A stretch of DNA of 64,000 nucleotides from Geodermatophilus nigrescens (GTDB lineage Bacteria > Actinomycetota > Actinomycetes > Mycobacteriales > Geodermatophilaceae): the NCBI RefSeq assembly GCF_900129495.1, contig NZ_FQVX01000002.1, positions 558,001 through 622,000 on the forward strand. The letters are read 5' to 3'. Under the pieces are notes generated by a model. It saw only the letters and a list, made by a program, of their open reading frames with translations. It did not search any database and was not told the origin of the DNA. The translations under genes and the position numbers were made by a program. Below are positions 24,307 to 33,017 of the stretch, one piece after another; the first letter of the stretch is position 1, and every line of letters begins with the position of its first letter.

Positions 24307-27300
24307 ATGGACGACGCGGGTGCCGGAACCGTCGTGTTCCGCGTGCTGGGTGAGGTGTCGGCGACCCGCGACGGCGCTCCCCTCGACCTCGGCGGCCGGC
24401 GCCAGCGCTCCGTCGTCGCCCGGCTCCTCGTCGCCGGCGGCCACGTGGTGCCGGCCGAGGTGCTGGTCGCCGACCTGTGGCGCGGTGCCTCACCGGCCGA
24501 CGCGCTCGGCACGCTGCAGGCCCACGTGAGCCACCTGCGCCGGGTGCTCGAGCCCGGCCGCGCCCCGCGGACGCCGGCGCGGCTGCTGGTCACCGTCCCG
24601 CCCGGCTACGCGCTGCGCCCGGCCGCCGGGGACGTCGACGCGCGGCTGGCCGGGCAGCTCGTCGACGAGGGCGACCGGCTGGCGCCCACCGACCCGGCGG
24701 TCGCGCGGCAGCGCTACACCGCCGCCATCGACCTCTGGCGCGGGCCCGCCTACGCCGAGTACGCCGACGAGCCGTGGGCCGCGCCAGAGGCCAGCCGGCT
24801 GGACGAGCTGCGGCTGACCGCCGTCGAGCGGCGCGCCGCCGTGGCCCTCGAGGACCCGCGCGGCCGCGACCCGCTGCCGCAGCTGCGCGCGCACGTAGCC
24901 GAGCACCCGCTGCGCGAGGAGGGCTGGCGACTGCTCGCGCTCGGGCTCTACCGCGCCGGGCGACAGGGGGAGGCGCTCGCGGCCCTGCGCGAGGTGCGCG
25001 CCCGCCTGTCCGAGGAGCTCGGCGTCGACCCCGGCCCCGAGCTGCGGGCGCTGGAGGAGGCGGTGCTCGCGCAGGCGCCGTCGCTGCTGCCGGTGCGCAC
25101 CCCCGCGCCGGTCGTCGGCTCCCCGGCGCCCGCCCCGCCTCCCTCTCCCCCCTCCCCCGCGTCGCCCGCTCCGGAGGCCCCCCGGCCGGTCGGCCGCGAG
25201 GCCGAGCTCCGCGCGCTGCAGGCCGCGGCCCGCCGGGCCGCCGGCGGCCGCGTCGAGGTGGTGCTCCTCGCCGGGGAGGCCGGCAGCGGCAAGACGACCG
25301 TCCTCGACCACCTGCGCGCGGAGGCCGCCGGCCGCGGCTGGACGGCCCTGGCGGTGTCCTGCCCGGAGACCGACGGCGCTCCCCCGGCCTGGCCCTGGTC
25401 GGCGGCGCTGCGCCCGCTGGCCGCGGCCTCCCCGCCTCCCGACCCCGCCGCCCTGGCGACGCTGCTCACCGACGACGCCCCGTCGGGCGCGGGCGATCCG
25501 CTCGGCAGCCGCTTCCGGCTGCACCGCGCCGTCGCGGGCTGGCTGGCGCGGGTGGCCTCGCGCGCGCCGCTGGTCGTGACGGTCGACGACCTGCACCGCG
25601 CCGACCGCGAGACCACCGCGCTGCTGCTGGACCTGCTGCCGGCGCTCGCCGGGTCGCCGGTGCTGGTCGTGGCGGGCTACCGGCCGGAGGAGAGCGCGGG
25701 GCTCGCGGACGTGCTGGCCGCGCTGGCCCGCCGCTCGCCCACCCGCCTGGCGCTGCGCGGGCTGGACGCCGCCGCCGTCGACGAGCTGGTCGGTGACTGG
25801 GCGCTCACCCCCGTCGACCGGCGCACCCGCGCCGCCATCGCCGCCCGCGCCGACGGCAACCCCTTCTACGTCCGCGAGCTGCTGCGGCTGGTCGACTCCG
25901 GCGCCGACGTCGACGCCGTGCCCGGCACCGTGCGCGACGTCGTCCGCCACCGGCTCGCGGGCCTGCCCGCCCGCACCGGCACCCTGCTGCGACTGGCCGC
26001 CGTCATCGGCCGCGACGTCGACGCCGACCTCCTGCTGGCGGCCGCGGCACCGGCCGAGGGACCGGGGAGCCTGCCCGGCGGCGCCGACGACGACGCCCTG
26101 GTGGAGGCGCTGGAGACCGCGCTGGTCAGCGGCCTGCTCGTGGAGCCAGGGCCGGGGCGGCTGCGCTTCGTGCACGCCCTCGTGCGCGACACCCTCTACG
26201 AGGACCTCTCCTCCCTGCGCCGCACCCGGCTGCACGGGCGGGTCGCCGCGGTCCTCGAGCGGCTGCGCCCCGAGGACGTGACCGCGCTCGCCCACCACGC
26301 GGCGGCGGCCGGGCCCGGCGCGGCGGCCTCGGCGGCGCGCTGGGCGCGGGCGGCGGCGGAGCTGGCGCAGCGGCGGTTCGCCTACGCCGACGCCGCCGTC
26401 ATGTGGGGCCGGGCCGCCGAGGCCCTGCGCACCGCGCGGCCCGACGACCCGGGAGAGCTAGCCTGGCTGCTGGGCGCCCAGGCGCACGCGTCCGCGCTGG
26501 CCGGCGCCGTCGGGGAGGCCCGCGCCCTGCGCAGCCGCGCCCTGGAGGTGCTGCCCGAGGACGCCCCGCCGACGCTGACCGCGAGCGTGCTGCTGTCCTC
26601 GGACGTGCCGACCTTCTGGAACGCCTGGGTCGACCCCGTCGACGACCGGTTCGTCGCGCGGACCGAGCGCACCGTCGCGGCGCTGCCGCACGGGGACGCC
26701 CAGCGGTCGCGCCTGCTCGCGATGCTGGCCACCGAGCTCGAGGAGCGCCACGACGAGCGGGCGGTGACCGCCTCGGCGGGGGCGGTGGCCGAGGCCCGGC
26801 TCAGCGGCGACCCGCACGCGCTGGCCCACGCGCTGGCCGCGCGGCACTTCCACGCCATGCGCGACGTCGACCGCACCGAGGCGCTGGCGCTGGGCACCGA
26901 GCTGCTCGAGCTGGCGCAGCGCGAGGGCTGGGGCGTGTTCGCCGCCGTCGCCCGGCTCATGCTGCTGCAGGACACCTGCGCCGTGCTCGACCTCGACGCC
27001 GCCGACGGGCACGCCGCGGAGGCCGAGCGGCTCGCCGCCGCCCACGGGCTGCCGCTGCTGCACGGCATCGCGCGGTGCTACGCCGGGCTGCGCGCCGCCG
27101 TCGCGGGCCGGGTCGCCGAGGCGGAGGCGGTGTACGACGCCGCCGAGCAGGCCCTCCTCGCGGCCGGCTACTACCCCGCGGTGGCCCGCGCGCTGCGCCT
27201 CAACACCCAGCTGTGCCTGCAGCTGGGGTCGCCGGAGGCGCGGCCGGTCAGCCCCGAGGAGTTCGCCGCGCTCGTGCCCGTCTCGCCCGAGATCGCGGGC

Positions 27301-27675
27301 GAGACCTGGGCCCTGACCCTGGTGCTGGCCGGCCGGGTGGACGAGGCACGGGCCTCCTGCCCGCGCCGGGAACGCACGACCCGCGACCTGTTCACGCCCT
27401 TCTTCGCCTTCGTGCGCGGTGAGGTCGGCCTCGCCCTGGGCGACGCGGAGCGCATGGCCGAGGCCGAGGCCGAGCTGACTCCCTACCGCGACACCGTGTG
27501 CGGGGTGGAGACGGCGCTGCTCGCGCTCGGCCCGACCGCCACGCTGCTGGCGCGGCTGGCCGCCGCCCGCGGCGACGACGCCGCGGCACGCGCCCACCGG
27601 GACGTCGCCGTCGCGGTGGCCGGGCGCACCGGCCACCCCGGCTGGATCGCCGCGGCCCGCGCCGCCCCCGGGTAG
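24307..27675 (+). CDS. AfsR/SARP-type regulator: OmpR-like HTH, BTAD, AAA ATPase and TPR-like domains (copy 2)
   Basis: The 1122-residue paralogue of the gene at 20152 has the same domain order. Walker A GEAGSGKTT is near residue 323 and Walker B reads LVVTVDDLH. It differs by a Pro/Ser/Ala-rich linker (about 19 residues, near residue 275) between BTAD and ATPase, and by divergence in the last 300 residues, where sensing may be specialised; the block LSSDVPTFWN is kept in both. ATG 24307 is chosen from the promoter geometry and from the paralogue's start, though an in-frame start exists 39 codons upstream. It is convergent with the second hemerythrin gene. Confidence 0.9.
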   Translation: MDDAGAGTVVFRVLGEVSATRDGAPLDLGGRRQRSVVARLLVAGGHVVPAEVLVADLWRGASPADALGTLQAHVSHLRRVLEPGRAPRTPARLLVTVPPGYALRPAAGDVDARLAGQLVDEGDRLAPTDPAVARQRYTAAIDLWRGPAYAEYADEPWAAPEASRLDELRLTAVERRAAVALEDPRGRDPLPQLRAHVAEHPLREEGWRLLALGLYRAGRQGEALAALREVRARLSEELGVDPGPELRALEEAVLAQAPSLLPVRTPAPVVGSPAPAPPPSPPSPASPAPEAPRPVGREAELRALQAAARRAAGGRVEVVLLAGEAGSGKTTVLDHLRAEAAGRGWTALAVSCPETDGAPPAWPWSAALRPLAAASPPPDPAALATLLTDDAPSGAGDPLGSRFRLHRAVAGWLARVASRAPLVVTVDDLHRADRETTALLLDLLPALAGSPVLVVAGYRPEESAGLADVLAALARRSPTRLALRGLDAAAVDELVGDWALTPVDRRTRAAIAARADGNPFYVRELLRLVDSGADVDAVPGTVRDVVRHRLAGLPARTGTLLRLAAVIGRDVDADLLLAAAAPAEGPGSLPGGADDDALVEALETALVSGLLVEPGPGRLRFVHALVRDTLYEDLSSLRRTRLHGRVAAVLERLRPEDVTALAHHAAAAGPGAAASAARWARAAAELAQRRFAYADAAVMWGRAAEALRTARPDDPGELAWLLGAQAHASALAGAVGEARALRSRALEVLPEDAPPTLTASVLLSSDVPTFWNAWVDPVDDRFVARTERTVAALPHGDAQRSRLLAMLATELEERHDERAVTASAGAVAEARLSGDPHALAHALAARHFHAMRDVDRTEALALGTELLELAQREGWGVFAAVARLMLLQDTCAVLDLDAADGHAAEAERLAAAHGLPLLHGIARCYAGLRAAVAGRVAEAEAVYDAAEQALLAAGYYPAVARALRLNTQLCLQLGSPEARPVSPEEFAALVPVSPEIAGETWALTLVLAGRVDEARASCPRRERTTRDLFTPFFAFVRGEVGLALGDAERMAEAEAELTPYRDTVCGVETALLALGPTATLLARLAAARGDDAAARAHRDVAVAVAGRTGHPGWIAAARAAPG

Positions 27676-27714
27676 ACGCGCCAGGACCGGCTGCCGCGCG
27701 CGAGGCCGCCACGG

Positions 27715-27738
27715 GGGCCTTTGTCGCGCTATTGGCCC
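27715..27738. repeat. 24-base GGGCC...GGCCC hairpin, copy A
   Basis: Arms GGGCC and GGCCC enclose a conserved 14-base interior (TTTGTCGCGCTATT). The element abuts the stop codon of the second hemerythrin gene (minus strand). Two further 24-base copies are at 29533 and 53459, both directly at stop codons. It probably works as a terminator, here between convergent genes. Confidence 0.8.
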
Positions 27739-28422
27739 TCAGGTCCCCAGGAGCGCGGTGCGGCGGCGCCAGCCGGGGCCGGTCAGCCGGCCGAGCAGCC
27801 GCAGCGGCACGGGGGTGACGGCGCGCAGGCCGGCCCGCTCGGCGTCGTCGCGGCAGGCGCCGGCGAGCCACGGCAGGACGGCGGCCGCGTGCCGCAGGCC
27901 CGGGCCGCGCACGCAGAACGCCTCGTAGCGGGCGAGGTCGCGCGCCGAGACACACCGGCGCAGCAGCGGGAACACCTCCCGCTCCTCCTCGGCGACGTGC
28001 TCGTCGAGGGCGACGGCCAGCTCGCCGAGGACGGCGGCCGCCTGCCCGGCATCGCCCGCGGCCGACGCCGCGAGCGCCGAGCCGGCCCGGTCCAGCAGCT
28101 CCCCCAGCACCGCGTGGTCCTCCACGAGCGGCTCCAGGTCGGCGGCGTGCGCCCCGGCGCAGGCGGCGAGGACCGGCCAGAGGACGGCGTCCTCCCGCTC
28201 GGTGTGCGCCCGCACCTCGCGCAGCACCACCCGGCCGACGGCGGCGAGCGCGCGCCGGCGAGGCGGCGGGAGCGGCTCCTCCTCCGCCGGGGCGGCGCCG
28301 GCGAGGAGCCGGACGCCGTCGCACAGCGCCCGGTGCGCCAGCGCCAGGCGCGCCACGTCGGCCTCGGGATCGCCGGGCCGGCGGGGCGTGACGGGGAACG
28401 GCAGGGGTGCCAGCGCACTCAC
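27739..28422 (-). CDS. Hemerythrin HHE domain protein (copy 2)
   Basis: This 227-residue paralogue of the protein at 23465 shares the opening PFPVTPRRPGDPE and the ligand pattern: His in LALAHRALC, H-x3-E in AHTEREDAVLWP, His in VEDHAVLG, and H-x3-E in DEHVAEEEREVFP. GTG 28422 is used because it keeps nearly the same distance to the shared 18-base motif as in copy 1; GTG 28431, three codons upstream, is equally possible. It is convergent with the second BTAD-AAA regulator, as copy 1 is with the first, so the pair moved or was duplicated as a unit. Confidence 0.87.
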   Translation of the reverse strand: MSALAPLPFPVTPRRPGDPEADVARLALAHRALCDGVRLLAGAAPAEEEPLPPPRRRALAAVGRVVLREVRAHTEREDAVLWPVLAACAGAHAADLEPLVEDHAVLGELLDRAGSALAASAAGDAGQAAAVLGELAVALDEHVAEEEREVFPLLRRCVSARDLARYEAFCVRGPGLRHAAAVLPWLAGACRDDAERAGLRAVTPVPLRLLGRLTGPGWRRRTALLGT

Positions 28423-28442
28423 GAGGGACACCGTCCCCGGCA

Positions 28443-28460
28443 CCGGTTGCCGGTGACTTG
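28443..28460 (-). promoter_or_regulatory. Second copy of the hemerythrin upstream motif
   Basis: CCGGTTGCCGGTGACTTG matches the motif at 24186-24203 at 16 of 18 positions. Here it is part of a perfect hexamer palindrome, CACCGG-TTG-CCGGTG, at 28441-28455. Confidence 0.55.
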
Positions 28461-28543
28461 CGTCCCGCCAAGCGGCGGAAGCACCCGGGTCCCCGCCGCG
28501 TTGGCAGCCAGCAGGAAGACGTCGTCGCCCCTGGAGGAAACCC

Positions 28544-29533
28544 GTGCGCATCCCGCTGTCCGTGCTCGACCTCGCCCCCGTCGCCCGTGGGGAGACCGTC
28601 GGGGACAGCATCGCCGCGAGCGTGGCCCTGGCGCAGCGCGCGGAGCAGGCCGGCTACCGCCGGGTCTGGTACGCCGAGCACCACAACATGCCGACCATCG
28701 CCTCGTCGGCCACCAGCGTCCTCATCGCGCACGTCGCCGCGCACACCAGCACCATCCGGCTCGGCGCCGGCGGCGTCATGCTGCCCAACCACTCCCCGCT
28801 GACCATCGCCGAGCAGTTCGGCACGCTGGCCTCGGTGCACCCCGGCCGCATCGACCTCGGCCTGGGCCGTGCGCCCGGCTCGGACCAGAACACGATGTAC
28901 GCGCTGCGCCGCGACCACGCCTCCGCCGACCGCTTCCCGCAGGACGTGCTGGAGCTGCAGGGCTACCTCACCGGCAACTCCCGGGTGCCCGGCGTGCAGG
29001 CCGTCCCCGGCCGCGGCACCGACGTCCCGCTGTACGTGCTCGGCTCGTCGATGTTCGGCGCCGGCCTCGCCGCCGCGCTCGGCCTGCCCTACGCCTTCGC
29101 CTCGCACTTCGCGCCGCAGATGCTCGAGCCCGCCGTCGCCGCCTACCGCCGCGACTTCCGGCCCTCCGAGCAGCTCGACGCCCCGTACGTCATCGCCGGC
29201 GTCAACGTGCTCGCCGCCGACAGCACCGAGGAGGCGCGCGAGATGCTCGCCGCCACCCACCGCCGGCTCGCCGTCGGCCTGTTCGGCCAGGGCCGGGACC
29301 TCGACGACGACGCCGCCGACCTGCTGCTGTCCTCCGGCGCGGGCCGGCACGTGGACTCGATGCTCACCCACACCGCGGCCGGCACGCCCGACGAGGTGCG
29401 CGAGCAGCTGACCGCCTTCGCGCGGCTGGCCGACGCCGACGAGCTGATCACGGCCCACCAGGCGCCCACGACCGAGGCCCGGCTGCGCTCGGTCACCCTG
29501 GCCGCCGAGGCGATGGACTCCGTCGCCGCCTAG
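28544..29533 (+). CDS. LLM class flavin-dependent oxidoreductase (MsnO8-like)
   Basis: The 329-residue luciferase-like monooxygenase opens with [17 protein letters not shown], and has [47 protein letters not shown] and [15 protein letters not shown], all hallmarks of the MsnO8/YhbW group of the TIM-barrel family. They use reduced FMN or F420; the exact cofactor and substrate are not evident. GTG 28544 has GGAGGAAA at good spacing. It stands alone, divergent from hemerythrin copy 2 and followed by a hairpin that starts on the last base of its stop codon. Confidence 0.93.
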   Translation: MRIPLSVLDLAPVARGETVGDSIAASVALAQRAEQAGYRRVWYAEHHNMPTIASSATSVLIAHVAAHTSTIRLGAGGVMLPNHSPLTIAEQFGTLASVHPGRIDLGLGRAPGSDQNTMYALRRDHASADRFPQDVLELQGYLTGNSRVPGVQAVPGRGTDVPLYVLGSSMFGAGLAAALGLPYAFASHFAPQMLEPAVAAYRRDFRPSEQLDAPYVIAGVNVLAADSTEEAREMLAATHRRLAVGLFGQGRDLDDDAADLLLSSGAGRHVDSMLTHTAAGTPDEVREQLTAFARLADADELITAHQAPTTEARLRSVTLAAEAMDSVAA

Positions 29534-29556
29534 GGCCGATAGCGCTACAAGGGCCC
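29533..29556. repeat. 24-base GGGCC...GGCCC hairpin, copy B
   Basis: It starts on the G of the TAG stop of the monooxygenase gene. Interior GATAGCGCTACAAG contains the perfect palindrome TAGCGCTA. Relative to its gene it has the same orientation as copy A. Likely terminator. Confidence 0.8.
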
Positions 29557-29632
29557 ATCCCGGGTCGCGCGCGGAGGGCGGGACCGGGGCGTCGGAGGGC
29601 ACCGGTACGGGGCGGTCCGCGAGGATGACTCG

Positions 29633-31294
29633 GTGCACGCCGAGACCGTCCTCCTGCTCGTCCTCGCCGCGGTGGCGGTCATCGTCGCGGCCCGGTGGCT
29701 GGCCGGGCGCACCGGCCTGCCCGCCGCCGCGCTGCTGACCGTCACCGGGCTGGTCTACGCGCTGCTGCCGGGGCCCAACCTCGAGCTCGACCCCGAGATC
29801 GTGCTCACCGTCCTGCTCCCGCCGCTGCTCTACAGCGCCGCGCTGGACTCCTCGCTCATCGCGATCCGGGCGAACATGCGCACGGTCGTGGGGCTCTCGG
29901 TGCTGCTCGTCGTGGTCACCGCGCTGGTGATCGGGGTGGGCTTCGCGCTGTGGGTGCCCGGCGCCACGCTGGCCGCCGGCATCGCGCTCGGCGCCGCCGT
30001 CGCGCCGCCCGACCCCGTGGCCGCGCTCGCCGTCGGCCGGCGGGTGGGGCTGCCGCCGCGGCTGGTCACCCTCATCCAGGGCGAGGGCCTGCTCAACGAC
30101 GCCACCGCGCTGACCCTGCTCAGCGTCGCGATCGCCGCCGCCGTCGGCGACGGGTTCTCCACCTGGTCGGCGCTGGGCTCGTTCGCCATGTCGGCCGCCG
30201 GCGGGGTGGCCGCCGGCCTCGTCGTCGCCTACGGGGTGCGGCCGCTGCGCCGGCTGCGGCGCGACCCGCTGTCGTCCAACGCGGTGTCGCTGGCCACCCC
30301 GTTCGTCGCCTACCTGCTCGCCGAGTCGGTGCACGTGTCCGGCGTGCTCGCCGTCGTCGTCGCCGGGCTGGTCATCTCCCACAACGCGCCCTACTGGCAG
30401 TCCGGCGCCACCCGGCTGCAGACCGACGCCGTGTGGAAGCTCGTCGACTTCCTGCTCGAGGGCGTCGTCTTCCTGCTCATCGGCCAGCAGCTGCCCGCCG
30501 TCATCCGGGGGCTCGGCCAGTACGCGCCGTCCACCGTCGTCGTCGCGTCGCTGATCACCGTCGGGGCGGTGCTGCTGGTCCGGCCGCTGTGGCTGTGGCT
30601 CACCGAGCACGCCCCGCAGGCCCTGCACATGCGGCTGGGCGGCTCGCCGGTCGAGGCCGAGACCACCCCGCCGGGCGGCCGGTCGCCGATGGCGCCGCGC
30701 CTGTCGGGCCGGGAGATCACCGTCCTGAGCTGGGCGGGCACCCGCGGCGTCATCAGCCTGGCCGCCGTCTTCACCATCCCGCTCACCACCGACTCCGGCG
30801 CCCCGTTCCCCGACCGCGACCTGCTGCTGTTCTGCGCCTTCCTCGCCGTGCTCGTCACCCTCGTCGGGCAGGGCGCCACCTTCGCGCCGCTGGTGCGCCG
30901 GCTGGGGCTGCGGGCCGACGCCGCCGACGCCGCCCGGCTGCGCAACCAGGCGCGGGTGGCCGCCGTCGAGGCGGGGCTGACCCGGCTCGACGAGATGCAG
31001 GCCGAGCAGCACGACCACGTCGACGACGCCGCCATCGAGACCATCCGGGCCGCGCTGCGCACCCGGCGCGACCGCTACGAGCGGCGCCTGGAGGTGCTCA
31101 CCGACGCCGAGGGCGAGATCCCGATGTCGCCGCAGTACGAGGCGGCGCTGCGGGTGCGGCGGGCGGTCATCGACGCCGAGCGGGAGGAGCTGCTGCGCTG
31201 GCGCGACGCCGGCCGGCTGCCCGACGAGGGGCTGCGCACGCTCGAGCGCGAGCTCGACCACCAGGAGCACCTGCTGCCCTCCCGGCCCGCCTGA
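29633..31294 (+). CDS. Na+/H+ antiporter, CPA1 (NhaP/YjcE) family
   Basis: The 553-residue membrane protein has about 12 helices in its first ~410 residues. Family motifs are AAVAPPDPVAALAV (helix 5 aspartate) and IQGEGLLNDATALTL (helix 6), plus SWAGTRGVISLAAVF near residue 367. The C-terminal ~150 residues form a charged cytoplasmic tail with heptad-like helices (RNQARVAAVEAGLTRLDEMQ), as in other actinobacterial members. It exchanges protons for Na+, K+ or Ca2+ for pH and salt control. GTG 29633 follows a GAGGAT ribosome site. It is convergent with the SDR gene, only 3 bases apart. Confidence 0.93.
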   Translation: MHAETVLLLVLAAVAVIVAARWLAGRTGLPAAALLTVTGLVYALLPGPNLELDPEIVLTVLLPPLLYSAALDSSLIAIRANMRTVVGLSVLLVVVTALVIGVGFALWVPGATLAAGIALGAAVAPPDPVAALAVGRRVGLPPRLVTLIQGEGLLNDATALTLLSVAIAAAVGDGFSTWSALGSFAMSAAGGVAAGLVVAYGVRPLRRLRRDPLSSNAVSLATPFVAYLLAESVHVSGVLAVVVAGLVISHNAPYWQSGATRLQTDAVWKLVDFLLEGVVFLLIGQQLPAVIRGLGQYAPSTVVVASLITVGAVLLVRPLWLWLTEHAPQALHMRLGGSPVEAETTPPGGRSPMAPRLSGREITVLSWAGTRGVISLAAVFTIPLTTDSGAPFPDRDLLLFCAFLAVLVTLVGQGATFAPLVRRLGLRADAADAARLRNQARVAAVEAGLTRLDEMQAEQHDHVDDAAIETIRAALRTRRDRYERRLEVLTDAEGEIPMSPQYEAALRVRRAVIDAEREELLRWRDAGRLPDEGLRTLERELDHQEHLLPSRPA

Positions 31295-31297
31295 GGG

Positions 31298-32143
31298 TCA
31301 GAACCGGTCGGCCCCCGCCAGGCCCACCCGGTCGGCGCTGGCCTCCCACAGCGCGACGGCGAGGTCGTCGTCGAAGGCCTGCGGGCTGTCCCGCACGGCG
31401 ACGCCGCGCTCGTGGTACTCCCCGGGCTCCCAGTCGACGCCGGGCGTGCCGGTCGCCAGCCGGGCCAGCTCGGCGCCCCCGGCCGACGGGCGGCCCATGA
31501 CCAGCCAGCGCAGCGGCGTCCGGTAGGCCACCCGCATCCGGCTGGTCGAGCCGCGGGTGAGCCGGGTGGCGAGCACCCCGGGGTGGAAGGCGACGGCGGA
31601 GACGCCGGCCGGGCCGAGCCGCCGCTGCAGCTCCCGGGTGGTGAGGATCTGCGCGAGCTTGCTGTCGCCGTACGCCTTGTCGGCGGAGTGGCGGCGGGCG
31701 TTGTCGAGGTCGGCGAGGTCGAGGACGCCGTACATGCGGGCCGCGGCACTGGAGGTGGCGACGACGGTGGCCCGCCCGGCGACCAGCGGCCCCCGCAGCA
31801 GCGCGGTGAGCAGGAACGGCGCGAGGTGGTTGACCTGCAGCGTCGTCTCGTTGCCGTCGGCGGTGGTACGGGGCCGGCCGAACACCCCGCCGGCGTTGTT
31901 GGCCAGCACCTCGATGCGGGGGTGCCGGTCGGCCAGGCGGGCGGCGAGCGCCCGGACGTCGTCGAGGCGGGCGAAGTCGGCCACCTCGGGCTCCCCGCCG
32001 ACCTCGGCGGCCACCGCCCGGGTGCGCGCGGGGTCGCGGCCGACGACGACCACCCGCCACCCGTCGCCGGCCAGCAGCCGGGCCGCAGCCGCCCCGATGC
32101 CGCTGGAGGCGCCGGTGACGACGGCGGTGCGGGCGCCGCTCAG
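31298..32143 (-). CDS. SDR family NAD(P)-dependent oxidoreductase, probable CTG start
   Basis: A classical short-chain dehydrogenase of about 281 residues: TGASSGIG cofactor loop near the N-terminus, NNAGG after the fourth strand, catalytic Tyr-x3-Lys as YGDSK, and serine in ATSSAAA. The VFGRPRTTADGNETTLQVNHLA region is typical of retinol-dehydrogenase-like actinobacterial SDRs. No ATG, GTG or TTG lies in frame before the Rossmann fold for over 40 codons. A CTG at 32143 overlaps the stop of the upstream hydrolase (CTGA) in the way GTG and ATG starts do elsewhere here, so CTG initiation with coupling is the best reading. It likely acts with the hydrolase. Confidence 0.87.
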   Translation of the reverse strand: MSGARTAVVTGASSGIGAAAARLLAGDGWRVVVVGRDPARTRAVAAEVGGEPEVADFARLDDVRALAARLADRHPRIEVLANNAGGVFGRPRTTADGNETTLQVNHLAPFLLTALLRGPLVAGRATVVATSSAAARMYGVLDLADLDNARRHSADKAYGDSKLAQILTTRELQRRLGPAGVSAVAFHPGVLATRLTRGSTSRMRVAYRTPLRWLVMGRPSAGGAELARLATGTPGVDWEPGEYHERGVAVRDSPQAFDDDLAVALWEASADRVGLAGADRF

Positions 32144-32961
32144 CGGTGCGCGTCGAGCCAGGCGACGACGTCGGCGAGGACCTCGTCCTTCTCCGGCTCG
32201 TTGTGCGGCTCGTGGTACAGCCCGTCGTAGACCCGCACCGTGAGGTCGGGCGAGCCGGCGTGCTCGCGCACGACCTCGCTGGCCGACGGCGGCATGAGCC
32301 GGTCCTCGCCGCCGTGGATCACGAGCAGCGGCAGCCGCAGCCCGCGCAGCCGCTCCGGCATCCCCGCCGCGCCGAGCATGATCGACGAGCCGGTGCGGGC
32401 GACCATCTTCCCGGTGTGGTTGAGCGGGTCGGCCCGGTAGGCGGCCACCACCTCGGGGTCGCGGCTGACGGTCTCGGGGTCGAGGGTGAGCACGCCCAGG
32501 CCGGGGGCCAGCCGGGACAGCAGCGGGGCGACGGCGCGCTGCACCGGGGTGGCGGTGCTCGTGTCGAGGGCGGGTGCGGAGATGACGCCGCCGGCGACGC
32601 GCCCGTGCGGCTCCCCGGTCAGGTACTGCAGCGCCACGAGGCCGCCGAGGCTGTGGCCGTAGACGAACACGGGGACGCCGGGGTGCCGGTCGCCCGCGGC
32701 GCGGACGGTCTGCGCGACCCCCTCGACGGCGGCGTCGAGGCCCCGGATGTCGCCGCGCCGGCCGGGCGAGCGGCCGTGGCCGGGGTGGTCGGGGGCATAG
32801 GAGGCGTAGCCGGCGGCCCCGAGCCGCTCGGCGACGTGCGCGTAGCGGCCGCCGTGCTCGTGGGCGCCGTGCACCAGCACGACGACGCCGACCGGGTCGG
32901 GCACCGACCAACCCTGCCAGTACTGCCCCGTGGGCAGCGTCCCCTGACCGTGTCTCGTCAC
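32140..32961 (-). CDS. Monoacylglycerol-lipase-like alpha/beta hydrolase
   Basis: The 273-residue serine hydrolase resembles mycobacterial Rv0183 and human MGL: opening HGxxEHxxRY pattern as HGAHEHGGRYAHVAERL, nucleophile in YGHSLGGLVAL, acid in IHGGEDRLMPPSAS and histidine in LYHEPHNEPEKDEV. These enzymes release fatty acids from monoglycerides. GTG 32961 lies 6 bases after a minus-strand TACCGT box, so the message is probably leaderless; the divergent carboxylesterase gene uses the same layout. The downstream SDR gene overlaps its stop. Confidence 0.92.
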   Translation of the reverse strand: MTRHGQGTLPTGQYWQGWSVPDPVGVVVLVHGAHEHGGRYAHVAERLGAAGYASYAPDHPGHGRSPGRRGDIRGLDAAVEGVAQTVRAAGDRHPGVPVFVYGHSLGGLVALQYLTGEPHGRVAGGVISAPALDTSTATPVQRAVAPLLSRLAPGLGVLTLDPETVSRDPEVVAAYRADPLNHTGKMVARTGSSIMLGAAGMPERLRGLRLPLLVIHGGEDRLMPPSASEVVREHAGSPDLTVRVYDGLYHEPHNEPEKDEVLADVVAWLDAHR

Positions 32962-32967
32962 GCGCGC

Positions 32968-33011
32968 ACGGTAGCCCCCGGCCCGGGCGCCGCCCCGGCC
33001 GCGGATACCGT
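32968..33011. promoter_or_regulatory. Back-to-back leaderless promoters
   Basis: A minus-strand TACCGT (32968-32973) lies exactly 6 bases before GTG 32961, and a plus-strand TACCGT (33006-33011) exactly 6 bases before GTG 33018. Their -35 regions must overlap in the 32 bases between, so the two hydrolase genes probably compete or are co-regulated. Confidence 0.65.
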
Positions 33012-33017
33012 CCGCCG

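Noticed and set aside
27392..31270. Open frame of about 1290 codons on the minus strand across the LLM oxidoreductase and antiporter genes
   Set aside because: It is antisense to well-supported genes, has the Arg/Gly/Ala/His-rich composition of GC-rich shadow frames and no recognisable domain. The same holds for long antisense frames at 20005-23670, 3841-7296 (upstream part) and 58389-61388.
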